This document shows, piece after piece, positions 8,755-17,053 of a stretch of DNA of 64,000 nucleotides. Numbering within the stretch: the first letter of the stretch is position 1; each line of letters begins with the position of its first letter. The position numbers were made by a program, and so were the translations under genes. The notes beneath the pieces are model-generated. The model searched no databases and was not told the DNA's origin. It worked only from the letters and a program-made list of their open reading frames with translations. The DNA is from Thermacetogenium phaeum DSM 12270 (GTDB lineage: Bacteria; Bacillota; DSM-12270; Thermacetogeniales; Thermacetogeniaceae), in contig NC_018870.1 of assembly GCF_000305935.1 (NCBI RefSeq), positions 327,942-391,941 of the forward strand, given 5' to 3'.

Positions 8755-9310
8755 GTTTAGGAATTATGATGACATTGTGGAGAATATTAATTCTGCAAAG
8801 TTTTTAAATTTTAACGATCACCTTTTCTTTCGCTTGCTACAGGACTCCCGTTTGTGGAATGATTGCCAGATTCGCTTAATTGCAGAAATGCTATTAAAAC
8901 GACGGCGGCCGAAAATGATAAAAGAAGTAAAAAGCCTGATCCGTACCAGTGAAAACAGGTATGCGCCAGAGTTTATTTCATTCCGAACGCTGCTGGATAA
9001 ACACCTAACTGCTCTCGCTGAGAAGGCCTCCGTAAAACATAAATGGTTATTTTACCACGAGATACCATTATCTTTTGAAAACATTTCGCCCTACTTCAAT
9101 ATTTCTGAGACGCTATCTGAAGAGGATAAGAAGGAGGCCGCCAGGATAATTGCTAAGGATGGAACTGCCAAATTGCTCATTGAGGATCAAAATTCTGTTA
9201 TACACCATCTCGCAACCCTGAAACTGGTTGTTTTAAGGTTGTATTGCCTAAACACTTCTAAAGCAGCCTGCGGTAGAGTGTTAGAAAAAACTGAAGCTAT
9301 GTTGTATTGA

Positions 9311-9568
9311 TCTTTTTTACTGCTCAAAGAGCTATAAGAAAGAGCATGAACAGATAGTGGCAACAATAGGGGCGGGTTCTCTTATCCGTGCCGTACCGTC
9401 TTATGCTATGAAAGCCAAAGGTCTAACGTTCCTCGTGACGTTATTAAATCAACAATCCGCCAGAATGTGAGGGCAGATGCGTTGGCGCCTGAGCTAAGAA
9501 TAAGCATTTTAGCGTGCAGTAGCTTATTGTGAGAAATAAAAATCAGTTGCTGGGGGAGGTCAAAAAAG
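9311..9568 (+). other. Intergenic region with an unidentified coding-like remnant
   Basis: From about 9312 to 9470 one plus frame reads without a stop (segments EHEQIVATIGAGSLIRAVP, then SYAMKAKGLTFLVTLL) but has no start or ribosome binding site. I do not recognise it; it could be a remnant of a gene lost between the HD gene and the helicase. GGGGAGG at 9552-9558 is the ribosome binding site of the next gene. Confidence 0.3.
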
Positions 9569-12500
9569 ATGATTGGCCTGTCCAAATCGGAAAAGGAGAC
9601 CCCACCCGAGTTGCTAACCGAGTTGCAAGTTGGCGAACTTGTGGTTGTTGACGGTGTGGTTGGCGAAAGGACGGTGCGCCGCACCACCAAAACAGGGGGG
9701 GTTTTTGTCAAAGCACCACTGCATATGGATGATCTGGCCTCCGTGTGGTGTGTTTGGTGGCAGGCTCAAAGTGCCCCTCAGCCGGGACAGCGGGTCCGTC
9801 TACGGGGGGAAGTGCAGTTCTACGACGGAAATATGGAGCTTCATGTTCGCGAGACAATTCCACTCTTTGATGACAAGCCTGCTGCGCTTGAACACAAACT
9901 GCTTCGGTTTTATATCGCCTGCCTGGAAGCGGAGCAGATGCGTGAGCTGGAGTTTGCTATAGACGATGGGGGGCGGCGCTTTGTTCTGCTGGAAAGCGGC
10001 GAAGAACACGTTATATCCGGTGAGGCAACATGGACGGATCTTCCAGATGCCCCTCAGTTAACGCAGTGGTTGAGCCGCCGTCTTTTGGCTGGTCGGGCAG
10101 AGCAGGTTTTTGTGGGATATCCTGTTGTTACAGGTTACAGAGACCGGAACGGTTTGCCATATAAAGTTCTCAGCCCTCTTTTCTACGTTCCGGTGGAAAT
10201 AAAGCGAGCTGCTTCCAGTGGTTACCGCGTGCTTCCTGAGACGGCAGTACCGGAACTGAACATATTTGCCTTGGAATTGCTCGGTATGTCTCGAGAAGAG
10301 AGAGTAGGGTTCGTGGAAGCAGTTGAGGAATTGGAAGAGATTCAGACGGCCTCGTCTGCCCGGGCTCGCATGGAGTCCTGGCTAAACATTCTTGTGAAAG
10401 AAGGCCTTGCAGATCCCGGTTTTTGTCTCGATCCGGGGCATCTGGGGCCGTTAAAAGATGGTATTTCTAATACTTGTATTCTTTACACCGGAGAACGGGG
10501 ACCAATAATCAGGAACCTGATTGCAGACCTGGAGGATCTCTCTTTGTTGCCTGTGGAGGAATTGCGCCGAGGCCCGCTCGGTGTTCTCATGGGAGCGATA
10601 CCGGCTTCGCTACCCCCTGCTGCCGAACCGCAGCCATCCATAATCCCCTCGAATCTGGCACAGGACCGGGCTATTACCTCGGCTTTTTCTGTTCCGCTGA
10701 CGGTGGTCACAGGGCCACCGGGAACGGGCAAGTCGCAGCTGATCATCAACGCCATAGCCTCTGCTCTAGCGAGGGGACAGACAGTATGTTTTGCTTCAAA
10801 AAACAATCAGGCGGTAGATGTTATCTTCGAGCGACTGGCGGCAGTAAGTGATGAAGCGGTACCCATTCGGGCGGGAACGACAAAGTATCGAAGTAATATA
10901 GCATTAACAATTCAAAGGGCACTTTCCCGTCCTGACAGGCCGAATGAACTGGGATCGGCTATAACTGACTGGCGTAAGGTTGAAAAAGATTTGTTCCCTA
11001 TTTATCAGGTAGCGCGTGAGGTTGAAAAGGTCGAGGCGGAGCTCGCCGCTGAGGAAGCCCGTTACGAGGAGTTAAACCGCACCGCTCCGCGGGCTGTTTT
11101 CGCTGTTGCTGACGCGTCCGTAATGGCAGCGGCGGCCAAGGAGGTGCTTGCTCTGCTTCCCCTTGCCAGCAGGCCGCGACCTTTCTGGCCCTGGTCAAGA
11201 CGGAGATGGAAAGAAGCAAAAGCGAGGTTGGCGGTTGCTTGGGATCGTCTCTCTCGGTCTGCCGGAACCGGCATTTTGCTCCCCGATGAACCTGAACAGA
11301 ATGCAGCGGAGGAGTGTTTAAGGCTTTCTCAGCTTGCCCTCGACATCGAGGCCCAACGCTTGCGTATAGAGGATGCGAGGAAGAAGCTGGCATCCCTTCC
11401 CAACCGGTGGGAGCTTCATGAACGGCTTATGGAAATATCCGCACGGCGCCTGGAAACCGGACGACGGTTGTTTGAAGCGAACTGGCAGAGGCTCATCGCA
11501 GGCGCTTTGCCGGAAAAACGTGCGGCGGCATCGGCATTAGCCGAGGGATTGGCGGCAGCTGCAGGCGGGGGAAAGGCTTCTATCAGACGGCTCCTCTTGC
11601 AAGTGCCTGATGTATTGCATGTTTTCCCCATCTGGGGGGTTACCAATCTTTCGGCGCGTACCAATTTCCCTGTAAGGGGAAAACTCTTCGATCTGGTCAT
11701 CATTGATGAAGCTTCCCAATGTGACATTCCCTCGGCAATTCCGCTGTTATACAGGGCCAGGCGCGCGCTGATCATCGGCGATCCAAAGCAGCTCACACAT
11801 ATCACTTCTTTACGGGAAGTGACGGAGGATAATCTTGCCCGTCGCTTCGGTCTGACGCCTAACGATCTCCTGGTGTTCTCTTATCGTTCTCGGAGCCTCT
11901 TTGGTCTGGCCTCGGCCCGGGTCGGAGAGAAGCCTCTTTTCCTTGATCAACACTTTCGGTCACACCCGGCAATTATTACTTTCTCCAATGACCATTTTTA
12001 CGGCTCGCGTCTTTTGATTCTAACCGATGAATCACGGTTGCAGCCCGGGCCTGCCGTTAGCTGGATCCACATCCCGGGCCAGTTCCGCCGCGGCCAGAAC
12101 GGAAGGAGTGTGGTGAATCCGCCGGAAGCCGAGGCAGTGGTTCGACAGCTCGAAGCCCTGCATAGCCAGATCAAGGATCAGGGTCTTACTGTTGGCGTGG
12201 TGACGCCTTATCGTGCTCAGGCTGAGGCGATTCGGGATCTGGTAGCACGCCGTTTGCCGGATCTCGAGGATTCTCTGGTGGTAGCTACGGCTCACCGCTT
12301 TCAGGGTGATGAACGGGATATAATTATATTCTCACCGGTAGTCAGCCGAGAAATGGCTCCTTACCACGTGACATTCGCATCCAACCCTAATCTTGTAAAT
12401 GTGTCTGTTACCAGGGCAAGGCAAAAACTCATCATCGTAGGAGACCGGGAGGTCTGTCTGGCCTCGCCTGGGGTGTTACGCGACCTGGCTCAGTACATTA

Positions 12501-12829
12501 TGGATCTTGAAAAGGGGGGATTCCGGTCGCCGTTGGAGCGGCGGCTGTTCGATGCCCTTGTGAAGGCGGGGGTTAACGTTCAGACCGGTGTGGAGGCCGA
12601 AGGTTACAAGTTAGATCTGGCAGTAGTGAAGGGTGAGCGCCGAATCGACGTGGAGTGCGATGGTGCGTCCTTCCACCGAGACCAGCGCGCTGATTCTATC
12701 AGGGATGAACGGCTGCGAAGCGCCGGATGGGAGGTTGTGCGGTTCTCCGGTCGCGAGATCCAGCGTAACCTTGATGAGTGTGTCAGCCGGGTAAAGGAGT
12801 TGCTGTCAGACGGGGTTATGTATAGTTGA
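9569..12829 (+). CDS. Superfamily 1 (DNA2/NAM7, COG1112) helicase fused to a C-terminal DUF559-like nuclease domain
   Basis: A 1086-residue protein. Residues about 20-105 look like an OB-fold (GERTVRRTTKTGGVFVKAP, RVRLRGEVQFYDGN). Residues about 360-960 are an SF1B helicase: Walker A TGPPGTGKSQL near 380, Walker B VIIDEASQCD near 712, then DQHFRSHPAII, VGVVTPYRAQAEAI, ATAHRFQGDERD and VSVTRARQKLIIVGD. An alpha-helical insertion lies between motifs I and II. Residues about 985-1086 (SPLERRLFDALVKAG, YKLDLAVV, RIDVECDG, RSAGWEVVRFSGREI) fit DUF559/Vsr-like PD-(D/E)XK nucleases. GGGGAGG lies 10 bases upstream of the ATG. It probably unwinds and cuts DNA or RNA. Its accessory-region context suits a defence role, which is inference. 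Confidence 0.9.
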   Translation: MIGLSKSEKETPPELLTELQVGELVVVDGVVGERTVRRTTKTGGVFVKAPLHMDDLASVWCVWWQAQSAPQPGQRVRLRGEVQFYDGNMELHVRETIPLFDDKPAALEHKLLRFYIACLEAEQMRELEFAIDDGGRRFVLLESGEEHVISGEATWTDLPDAPQLTQWLSRRLLAGRAEQVFVGYPVVTGYRDRNGLPYKVLSPLFYVPVEIKRAASSGYRVLPETAVPELNIFALELLGMSREERVGFVEAVEELEEIQTASSARARMESWLNILVKEGLADPGFCLDPGHLGPLKDGISNTCILYTGERGPIIRNLIADLEDLSLLPVEELRRGPLGVLMGAIPASLPPAAEPQPSIIPSNLAQDRAITSAFSVPLTVVTGPPGTGKSQLIINAIASALARGQTVCFASKNNQAVDVIFERLAAVSDEAVPIRAGTTKYRSNIALTIQRALSRPDRPNELGSAITDWRKVEKDLFPIYQVAREVEKVEAELAAEEARYEELNRTAPRAVFAVADASVMAAAAKEVLALLPLASRPRPFWPWSRRRWKEAKARLAVAWDRLSRSAGTGILLPDEPEQNAAEECLRLSQLALDIEAQRLRIEDARKKLASLPNRWELHERLMEISARRLETGRRLFEANWQRLIAGALPEKRAAASALAEGLAAAAGGGKASIRRLLLQVPDVLHVFPIWGVTNLSARTNFPVRGKLFDLVIIDEASQCDIPSAIPLLYRARRALIIGDPKQLTHITSLREVTEDNLARRFGLTPNDLLVFSYRSRSLFGLASARVGEKPLFLDQHFRSHPAIITFSNDHFYGSRLLILTDESRLQPGPAVSWIHIPGQFRRGQNGRSVVNPPEAEAVVRQLEALHSQIKDQGLTVGVVTPYRAQAEAIRDLVARRLPDLEDSLVVATAHRFQGDERDIIIFSPVVSREMAPYHVTFASNPNLVNVSVTRARQKLIIVGDREVCLASPGVLRDLAQYIMDLEKGGFRSPLERRLFDALVKAGVNVQTGVEAEGYKLDLAVVKGERRIDVECDGASFHRDQRADSIRDERLRSAGWEVVRFSGREIQRNLDECVSRVKELLSDGVMYS

Positions 12830-12843
12830 TTTTTTCGAGCAGG

Positions 12844-13059
12844 ATGGCCGCTGGTCGGGTATTCCACTTGGAGAGCATTGAACAGATAAAGGAGCTTATC
12901 AGTGTTGACACATTAAAAACAATGCAGTTGCTTGGTTTTAACTACAAAGCAGCTATCGGTGAACCACTAACACAGATCTGTGCAAATGCGATTCTCTCCT
13001 TGGCTAAAAGAGAGTCGCCTAGCTACCAGGGCGGATCGGGAAAGAACAAGAAACGGTAG
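12844..13059 (+). CDS. Small hypothetical protein downstream of helicase-nuclease
   Basis: A possible 71-residue protein beginning MAAGRVFHLESIEQIKEL, with regular heptad-like hydrophobic spacing in its first half and a Lys/Arg-rich tail. It starts 14 bases after the helicase stop, so it could be co-transcribed. No clear ribosome binding site is visible and I do not recognise a family. It may instead be a gene fragment. Confidence 0.35.
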   Translation: MAAGRVFHLESIEQIKELISVDTLKTMQLLGFNYKAAIGEPLTQICANAILSLAKRESPSYQGGSGKNKKR

Positions 13060-13153
13060 CCAGCGCAACTAGGAGAGTGGAATAGATAAGTGCATGGCTG
13101 AGGCATGTAAGTGATTACTAAAAACCACCAAAACCCTCGGCCTCGCCAAGGCC

Positions 13154-13299
13154 AAAAAAAGGCTGTGGGGGGTTCCCACAGCGAATTTATAGGTACTGAT
13201 GCCGATCTGCATTTTCACCGGGAAAGGCTGCTGCCACAACGAAACCGGCCGCTGGAAAGGGTCCAACGGCCGGTTTTACTGTCGGCTGCTTTGATCTCC
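13154..13299 (-). repeat. Copy A of a 146-bp dispersed structured repeat with intrinsic-terminator end
   Basis: The same 146 bases recur at 31753-31898 with about six differences and no gaps. On the minus strand it starts with a hairpin of about 15 bp (AAACCGGCCG pairing with CGGCCGGTTT), runs through about 60 bases, and ends with GCTGTGGG / CCCCACAGC followed by seven Ts, a strong intrinsic terminator (13154-13183). The sequence outside the two borders does not match. It could be a small RNA gene, a MITE, or the tail of a lost mobile element. Confidence 0.8.
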
Positions 13300-13419
13300 T
13301 TTCCGCATTGGGAGGCCTACCTGTTTCCAGGTAAACCCTGACGGTCCGACGGCCATAGCCTTCAAGGGCGACAGGCACTGTGGACTCGGAGAAAAGATGC
13401 ACTTTTCAAGAAAGGTTCA

Positions 13420-13620
13420 ATTTCTCTACGGATATATATTCGGGCTTTCCGGTAAAAATCCTGCAAGCTTCCTCCATTTTATACGCTCTGTCGAACACTG
13501 TCAAGAACTTAAAGGGCTCTATCAGAGATATCGATACCGTTGTCGTGAAGATGTGCCTCCGGTGAACTAGCCTGTCAATCATGGCTGCATATATGACGCT
13601 GTCTGGGAGGCATTCAAACT
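13420..13620 (-). pseudogene. Possible 3' relic of an IS21-family istB-like ATPase gene
   Basis: The minus strand reads LPDSVIYAAMIDRLVHRRHIF, similar to the C-terminal end of IstB/DnaC-like ATPases (a xDRLxHxxHx motif). The reading frame then breaks up and no Walker motif is left. It lies just upstream, on the same strand, of repeat copy A. Identification rests on one short motif. Confidence 0.4.
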
Positions 13621-13809
13621 AAAGTTTGCTGAAGCGAGGTTTTCACCTGGGCTTTGGAACAGATGGATTTCGCCAAACTGTTGCATTATCTTGAAGAAAC
13701 TGGTCAGGGAAAATTGTTTGCCGGCAAAAACCCTGGTATACTTAAAGTGTCACGAAAACTGAAAAGACCGGGTGTGCTCGTTACAACGATTTAACGGGAG
13801 AACCGTCAG
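13621..13809 (+). other. Leader of the Rpn-family gene
   Basis: This stretch has no start codon with a ribosome binding site, but one frame (MDFAKLLHYLEETGQGKLF) looks coding-like and may be a gene remnant. CGGGAG at about 13797 precedes the next gene. Confidence 0.3.
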
Positions 13810-14820
13810 ATGACAGAAAATCAAATTGACCATGATCGTTTGTTCAAAGAACTTTTGGAGAGCTTTTTCGCCGAGTTCATGGAGTTGTTCTTTCCGGAAG
13901 CTGCTCGTTCCATTGACCTGACCCAGATCAGATTTCTCCAGCAAGAAATCTTCACCGACGTTGCAGCCGGTGAAAGACATGAAGTGGACATTCTGGTGGA
14001 AACAAGGCTTAAGGGCCAGCCCGGTTTGATTCTGGTACACATTGAACCGCAATCGTACGTCCAAAAGAACTTTAACGAGCGGATGTTCGTTTACTTCAGC
14101 CGGTTATACGAGAAGCACCGGCGGAAGATATTGCCGGTGGCCGTATTTGGCTACGACCGGGTACGGGATGAACCGGACAGCTTCGAGATTGTCTTTCCCT
14201 TCCTGGATGTTCTAAATTTCCGGTTTTACAAGCTGGAGTTAAAGAAACTTGACTGGCGGGAGTACATTCATAGTGATAATCCGGTAGCAGCGGCGCTGTT
14301 AAGCAAAATGGGCTTCAGGCCGGGAGAAAGGGTTCGAGTAAAGCTGGAATTCCTGCGCATGCTGGCCCGGATGAAGCTGGACCCGGCGCGGATGGAGTTG
14401 CTGGCCGCCTTTTTCGAGACCTACCTGAAGCTGGACCGCGAGGAAGAAGAACAACTTTACCGGGAATTGGGTAAAATGGACAAAAAGGAGGTTGATGCCA
14501 TTATGCAAATAACCACCAGCTGGCATGAAAAGGGCCGTGCGGAAGGCCTTGCGGAAGGACGTGCCGAAGGTCGTGCCGAAGGCCGTGCGGAAGGCCTTGC
14601 GGAAGGCCTTGTGGAAGGTAAAATTAAAGCCAAGCAGGAGGTCATATGCAGGTACCTGGCTTGCAGGTTTGGAGCGGATTCTGCGGCCATACAGGAAAAG
14701 GTGCCGCAACTGACCGACATGGATGCGCTGGACCGGGTGCTGGACCGGCTGTTTGTCGTCGGCTCCTTGGAAGAAGCCCGGAGCATCATCTGGGAGGAGC
14801 TGAGCAGGTTCATTCAGTAA
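13810..14820 (+). CDS. Rpn-family PD-(D/E)XK recombination-promoting nuclease / putative transposase
   Basis: A 336-residue protein. The N-terminal nuclease domain includes HDRLFKELLESFFAEFMELF, ERHEVDILVETRL (active-site D) and LILVHIEPQSY (E-x-Q form of the E-x-K motif). A low-complexity segment follows (residues about 240-270: repeats of GRAEG and GLAEG), then a helical C-terminus. This is the layout of Rpn/PDDEXK_2 proteins, which promote RecA-independent recombination and in some cases act in phage defence. The ATG at 13810 follows GGGAG. The AEG repeat number usually varies between copies. Confidence 0.85.
   Translation: MTENQIDHDRLFKELLESFFAEFMELFFPEAARSIDLTQIRFLQQEIFTDVAAGERHEVDILVETRLKGQPGLILVHIEPQSYVQKNFNERMFVYFSRLYEKHRRKILPVAVFGYDRVRDEPDSFEIVFPFLDVLNFRFYKLELKKLDWREYIHSDNPVAAALLSKMGFRPGERVRVKLEFLRMLARMKLDPARMELLAAFFETYLKLDREEEEQLYRELGKMDKKEVDAIMQITTSWHEKGRAEGLAEGRAEGRAEGRAEGLAEGLVEGKIKAKQEVICRYLACRFGADSAAIQEKVPQLTDMDALDRVLDRLFVVGSLEEARSIIWEELSRFIQ
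14533..14619 (+). repeat. In-frame tandem 12-bp repeats encoding A-E-G units
   Basis: About seven degenerate 12-base units of the form GGCCGTGCGGAA encode the (G-R/L-A-E) series inside the Rpn-family gene. Twelve is divisible by three, so copy-number slippage would keep the frame. Confidence 0.85.
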
Positions 14821-15021
14821 GTGTATCTTGAAGAATTATATTCCCTAGGGCAGGCAGGTTCCCGGTCAGCGGAAATAACAGCTCTTCTTCCCCGAAGCCT
14901 ACGCCTTAATCGATTTGACATCGAAGCCTGGCAGGTGAACCAACTTACAGCTCCCCGAGAAAAGAAAAGCGGCACATCGAACCCTCAACCTCGAACGCAG
15001 AACGCCGAACGTGGAACGTTT

Positions 15022-15180
15022 AAAAGAGGCAAGCGGGACATCCTTCATAACATAGCTGCGAGGACCGGCCAAAAGAAAGCCAAACCCTCTCTGTTTGGCA
15101 GCGTGCGGAGCGGCGACATTGCCGACGAAGAGATCCAAAAGGCAAAGACAGCGCTATTTAGAGACCTGGAGGATCTGTAG
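15022..15180 (+). pseudogene. Possible 3' fragment of a type II antitoxin gene
   Basis: The last 50 codons of the open frame ending at 15180 read ...PSLFGSVRSG, DIADEEIQKAKTALF, RDLEDL. That pattern is typical of the C-terminus of AbrB/VapB-like antitoxins. The sequence before it (14821-15020) is not protein-like and contains repeated GAAC units. No PIN or other toxin follows. Probably a remnant. Confidence 0.4.
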
Positions 15181-15204
15181 CTCGTATGGCGGAAGATATG
15201 CTGT

Positions 15205-15306
15205 ATGTTCACACTGTGGGAGAAAGTAGTTTCGTGGTTTGGCTATAAGCTTCATCTTGTAGTTGATGCTGCCTATGAATTACCCGTAGTAACCTGTACC
15301 TCTTGA
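15205..15306 (+). pseudogene. Fragment of a DDE transposase (IS1182/IS5-like)
   Basis: The frame WFGYKLHLVVDAAYELP, with its catalytic-type aspartate, matches the central motif of DDE_Tnp_1 transposases (Y-K-x-H-x-x-V-D). It ends in a stop after about 33 codons, and no element ends can be made out. Confidence 0.6.
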
Positions 15307-15499
15307 TAACAAAACCGGAGATGTATATAATACAAATGATAAATAACAAATAAGTACTGCTGCAAAAAGTCCATTTGAGTTCATGGAAAGCCGATATTTA
15401 GTGTTCTTTTTGGCTGTCAGCCTATTAGAGGTGCACTTGCCTGGACGACTAAATCGCTATTTCTGAAGTGGTATCACACAATTAAATAATTAAATAAGG

Positions 15500-15665
15500 C
15501 TCCAGGTGCCCCGGTGTGAGCAGCCGGGGAGAATAGGGAATCAGGTGAAAGTCCTGAGCGGTGGGGCCACTGTGAATAGCGAGCTGCTCCAAAAAACCAC
15601 TGGATAGTGATATCTGGGAAGGTGGAAGCCAGCGATGAGCTATGAGCCAGTAGACCTGCCTGGAG
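15500..15665 (+). ncRNA. Cobalamin riboswitch upstream of the corrinoid salvage operon
   Basis: All conserved parts are visible in order: CTCCAGG (P1 5' arm, 15500-15506), GGGAATCAGGTGAAAGTCC, GGGGCCACTGTGA (B12-box region), a CCACTGG, the TGGGAAGGTGG segment, ATGAGCCAGTAGACCTGCC and the closing CCTGGAG (15659-15665). An intrinsic terminator follows at 15729-15760. It should switch off the downstream chelatase/transport/CbiZ operon when cobalamin is plentiful. Confidence 0.95.
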
Positions 15666-15728
15666 TTTCGACTTGAGCGCCTCCCATCCAGAGGTCCAAG
15701 CTGGCTGTTTAATTATGGTTGAATTGCG

Positions 15729-15760
15729 ATCCCGGCCCATGGAGGCCGGGATTTATTTAT
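15729..15760 (+). terminator. Intrinsic terminator of the riboswitch leader
   Basis: ATCCCGGCC (15729-15737) pairs perfectly with GGCCGGGAT (15744-15752) over a 6-base loop, followed by TTTATTTAT. It fits the off-state terminator of the upstream riboswitch. It is also the kind of site into which group IIC introns insert, immediately after the stem. Confidence 0.85.
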
Positions 15761-15925
15761 GTGCGCCCGGCATGGGCGGAGGCTTATGGGTGACAGTCTA
15801 TGCGGCGGGTAGATGGAGGAAAAGTCAACGCTCTTACCCGGGGAGGCCTGCCAGGCACGCTGGGTAATCTGGCAACCCGCACTGGAAGGTGCGGCTGAAC
15901 TGGCAGGAGTCGGCAAAGAGGCCTT
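15761..15925 (+). mobile_element. 5' fragment of a group IIC intron (domain I), lacking the reverse transcriptase
   Basis: The sequence starting at 15761 is GTGCGCCCGGCATGGGCG, the conserved 5' end of bacterial group II introns. It is followed by segments typical of class C domain I, such as GGGTGACAGTCTATGCGG, AAGTCAACGCTCTTACCC, GGAAGGTGCGGCTGAAC and GGCAGGAGTCGGCAAAGAGG. It directly follows an intrinsic terminator, the preferred class C target. No maturase gene and no domain V are present before the next gene at 16006, so this is a truncated, dead copy. The 3' limit is approximate. Confidence 0.72.
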
Positions 15926-16005
15926 GTCTGAACCGAAAGAGCGAGAGCGGCTGGCAGAAAGATGCCCGATTATAAATTGGGAGCAGCATTGGAGGAGATG
16001 TAACC

Positions 16006-17046
16006 ATGGACGGCACAAAAAGGTGTTTTCCATTTACCGCCATTGTTGGCCAGGAGCGGATGAAGGAAGCCCTTATTCTAAATGTGATCAATCCTCTGCT
16101 GGGCGGTGTATTGATCAGGGGTGAAAAGGGGACGGCCAAATCCACAGCAGTGCGCGCTCTGGCCGAGTTGCTGCCGGAAAGGAAGCAGGTGGCGGATTGT
16201 ATGTTTGGGTGTGATCCCGATGACGAAAGCGCCATGTGTGATACCTGCCGGGAGAGGAAGCGCAAGGAAGGAAGACTGGCAGTAAGGAAATCGAAGATGA
16301 GGGTTGTGGAGCTGCCGATCAGCGCCACCGAGGATAGGGTAGTCGGCACGCTGGACATCGAACATGCCATCAAAACAGGAGAGAAGAGGTTTGAACCGGG
16401 GATCCTGGCCCAGGCCAATCGCAATATCCTCTATGTCGATGAAGTGAACTTGCTGGAGGATCATGTTGTGGATCTTCTGCTTGACGCTGCCGCCATGGGG
16501 GTCAATGCCATCGAGAGGGAGGGGATCTCCTACAGCCACCCCTCAAGATTTGTTCTGGTGGGGACGATGAATCCCGAGGAGGGTGATTTGCGGCCACAGC
16601 TTTTGGACAGATTCGGTCTGGTGGTGGATGTGACCGGGGAGAAGGATCCGGTTACCCGGGCCGAGGTGATCAAAAGGAGACTCCAGTACGAACAGGATCC
16701 GGAGTCTTTCGCTACAGCGTACCAAGAGGCGCAGCAGGAGCTCAGCCACCGGATTGAAGCGGCAAAATTGCGCCTGCCGGAGGTGTCGTGCAGCGATGAG
16801 ATGCTGGAAATAGCTGCCAAGATATCGATTGCCATGGATGTTGACGGCCACAGAGCCGATATCTACATGATCAAGGCGGCAATCACTATTGCGGCATTCA
16901 ATAATCGGGAGAGTGTTACCTTTGAGGATATGCTCAAAGCCGCCTCACTGGTATTGCCGCACAGGATGAGGAGGAAACCCTTTGAGGAGGGTATCATCGA
17001 CTTCTCCAAGGTCGAGGAAATGATTTACAGTAGCGCGAGAGGGTGA
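16006..17046 (+). CDS. ChlI/BchI-type metal-chelatase AAA+ ATPase subunit
   Basis: A 346-residue protein. The N-terminal AAA+ domain has Walker [11 protein letters not shown] (residues about 38-47), Walker [12 protein letters not shown], and the family-specific [21 protein letters not shown] Cys-containing insertion ([17 protein letters not shown]) is typical of Mg-chelatase I subunits. The C-terminal helical lid extends to RRKPFEEG. In known systems the I subunit forms a ring with the D subunit and drives metal insertion by a large H subunit; here the H-type partner would be the CobN encoded at 22520. GGAGGAGATG precedes the ATG. First gene of the riboswitch operon. Confidence 0.92.
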   Translation: MDGTKRCFPFTAIVGQERMKEALILNVINPLLGGVLIRGEKGTAKSTAVRALAELLPERKQVADCMFGCDPDDESAMCDTCRERKRKEGRLAVRKSKMRVVELPISATEDRVVGTLDIEHAIKTGEKRFEPGILAQANRNILYVDEVNLLEDHVVDLLLDAAAMGVNAIEREGISYSHPSRFVLVGTMNPEEGDLRPQLLDRFGLVVDVTGEKDPVTRAEVIKRRLQYEQDPESFATAYQEAQQELSHRIEAAKLRLPEVSCSDEMLEIAAKISIAMDVDGHRADIYMIKAAITIAAFNNRESVTFEDMLKAASLVLPHRMRRKPFEEGIIDFSKVEEMIYSSARG

Positions 17047-17053
17047 ATCTCAG

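Larger units (their letters stand above)
6460..9310 (+). pseudogene. YwfO-like HD-domain phosphohydrolase gene interrupted by an IS256-family element
   Basis: The N-terminal part (6460-7357) has the signature of COG1078/YwfO-type dNTP phosphohydrolases: FQRLRRIRQLG, HTRFSHSLGV and the metal-binding LLHDIGHYPLSH. The C-terminal part (8763-9310) continues it (NYDDIVENIN, FNDHLFFRLL). Removing the element and one copy of the 8-bp duplication joins GGDWFR to NYDDIVEN in frame, giving 481 residues with no other defect. The insertion therefore looks recent. The left fragment now ends in element sequence at 7383; the right fragment has an in-frame ATG at 8777. The HD site is on the left fragment, but the protein is probably non-functional. 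Confidence 0.88.

Noticed and set aside
14533-14619. Short regular repeats as a possible CRISPR-like array
   Set aside because: Units are 12 bases, contiguous without spacers and in frame within a coding sequence. No other repeat-spacer pattern was seen in the window.
15813-16124. 103-residue open frame between the riboswitch and the ChlI gene
   Set aside because: It lies over the group II intron remnant and runs into the ChlI gene in another frame. No ribosome binding site or family signature.
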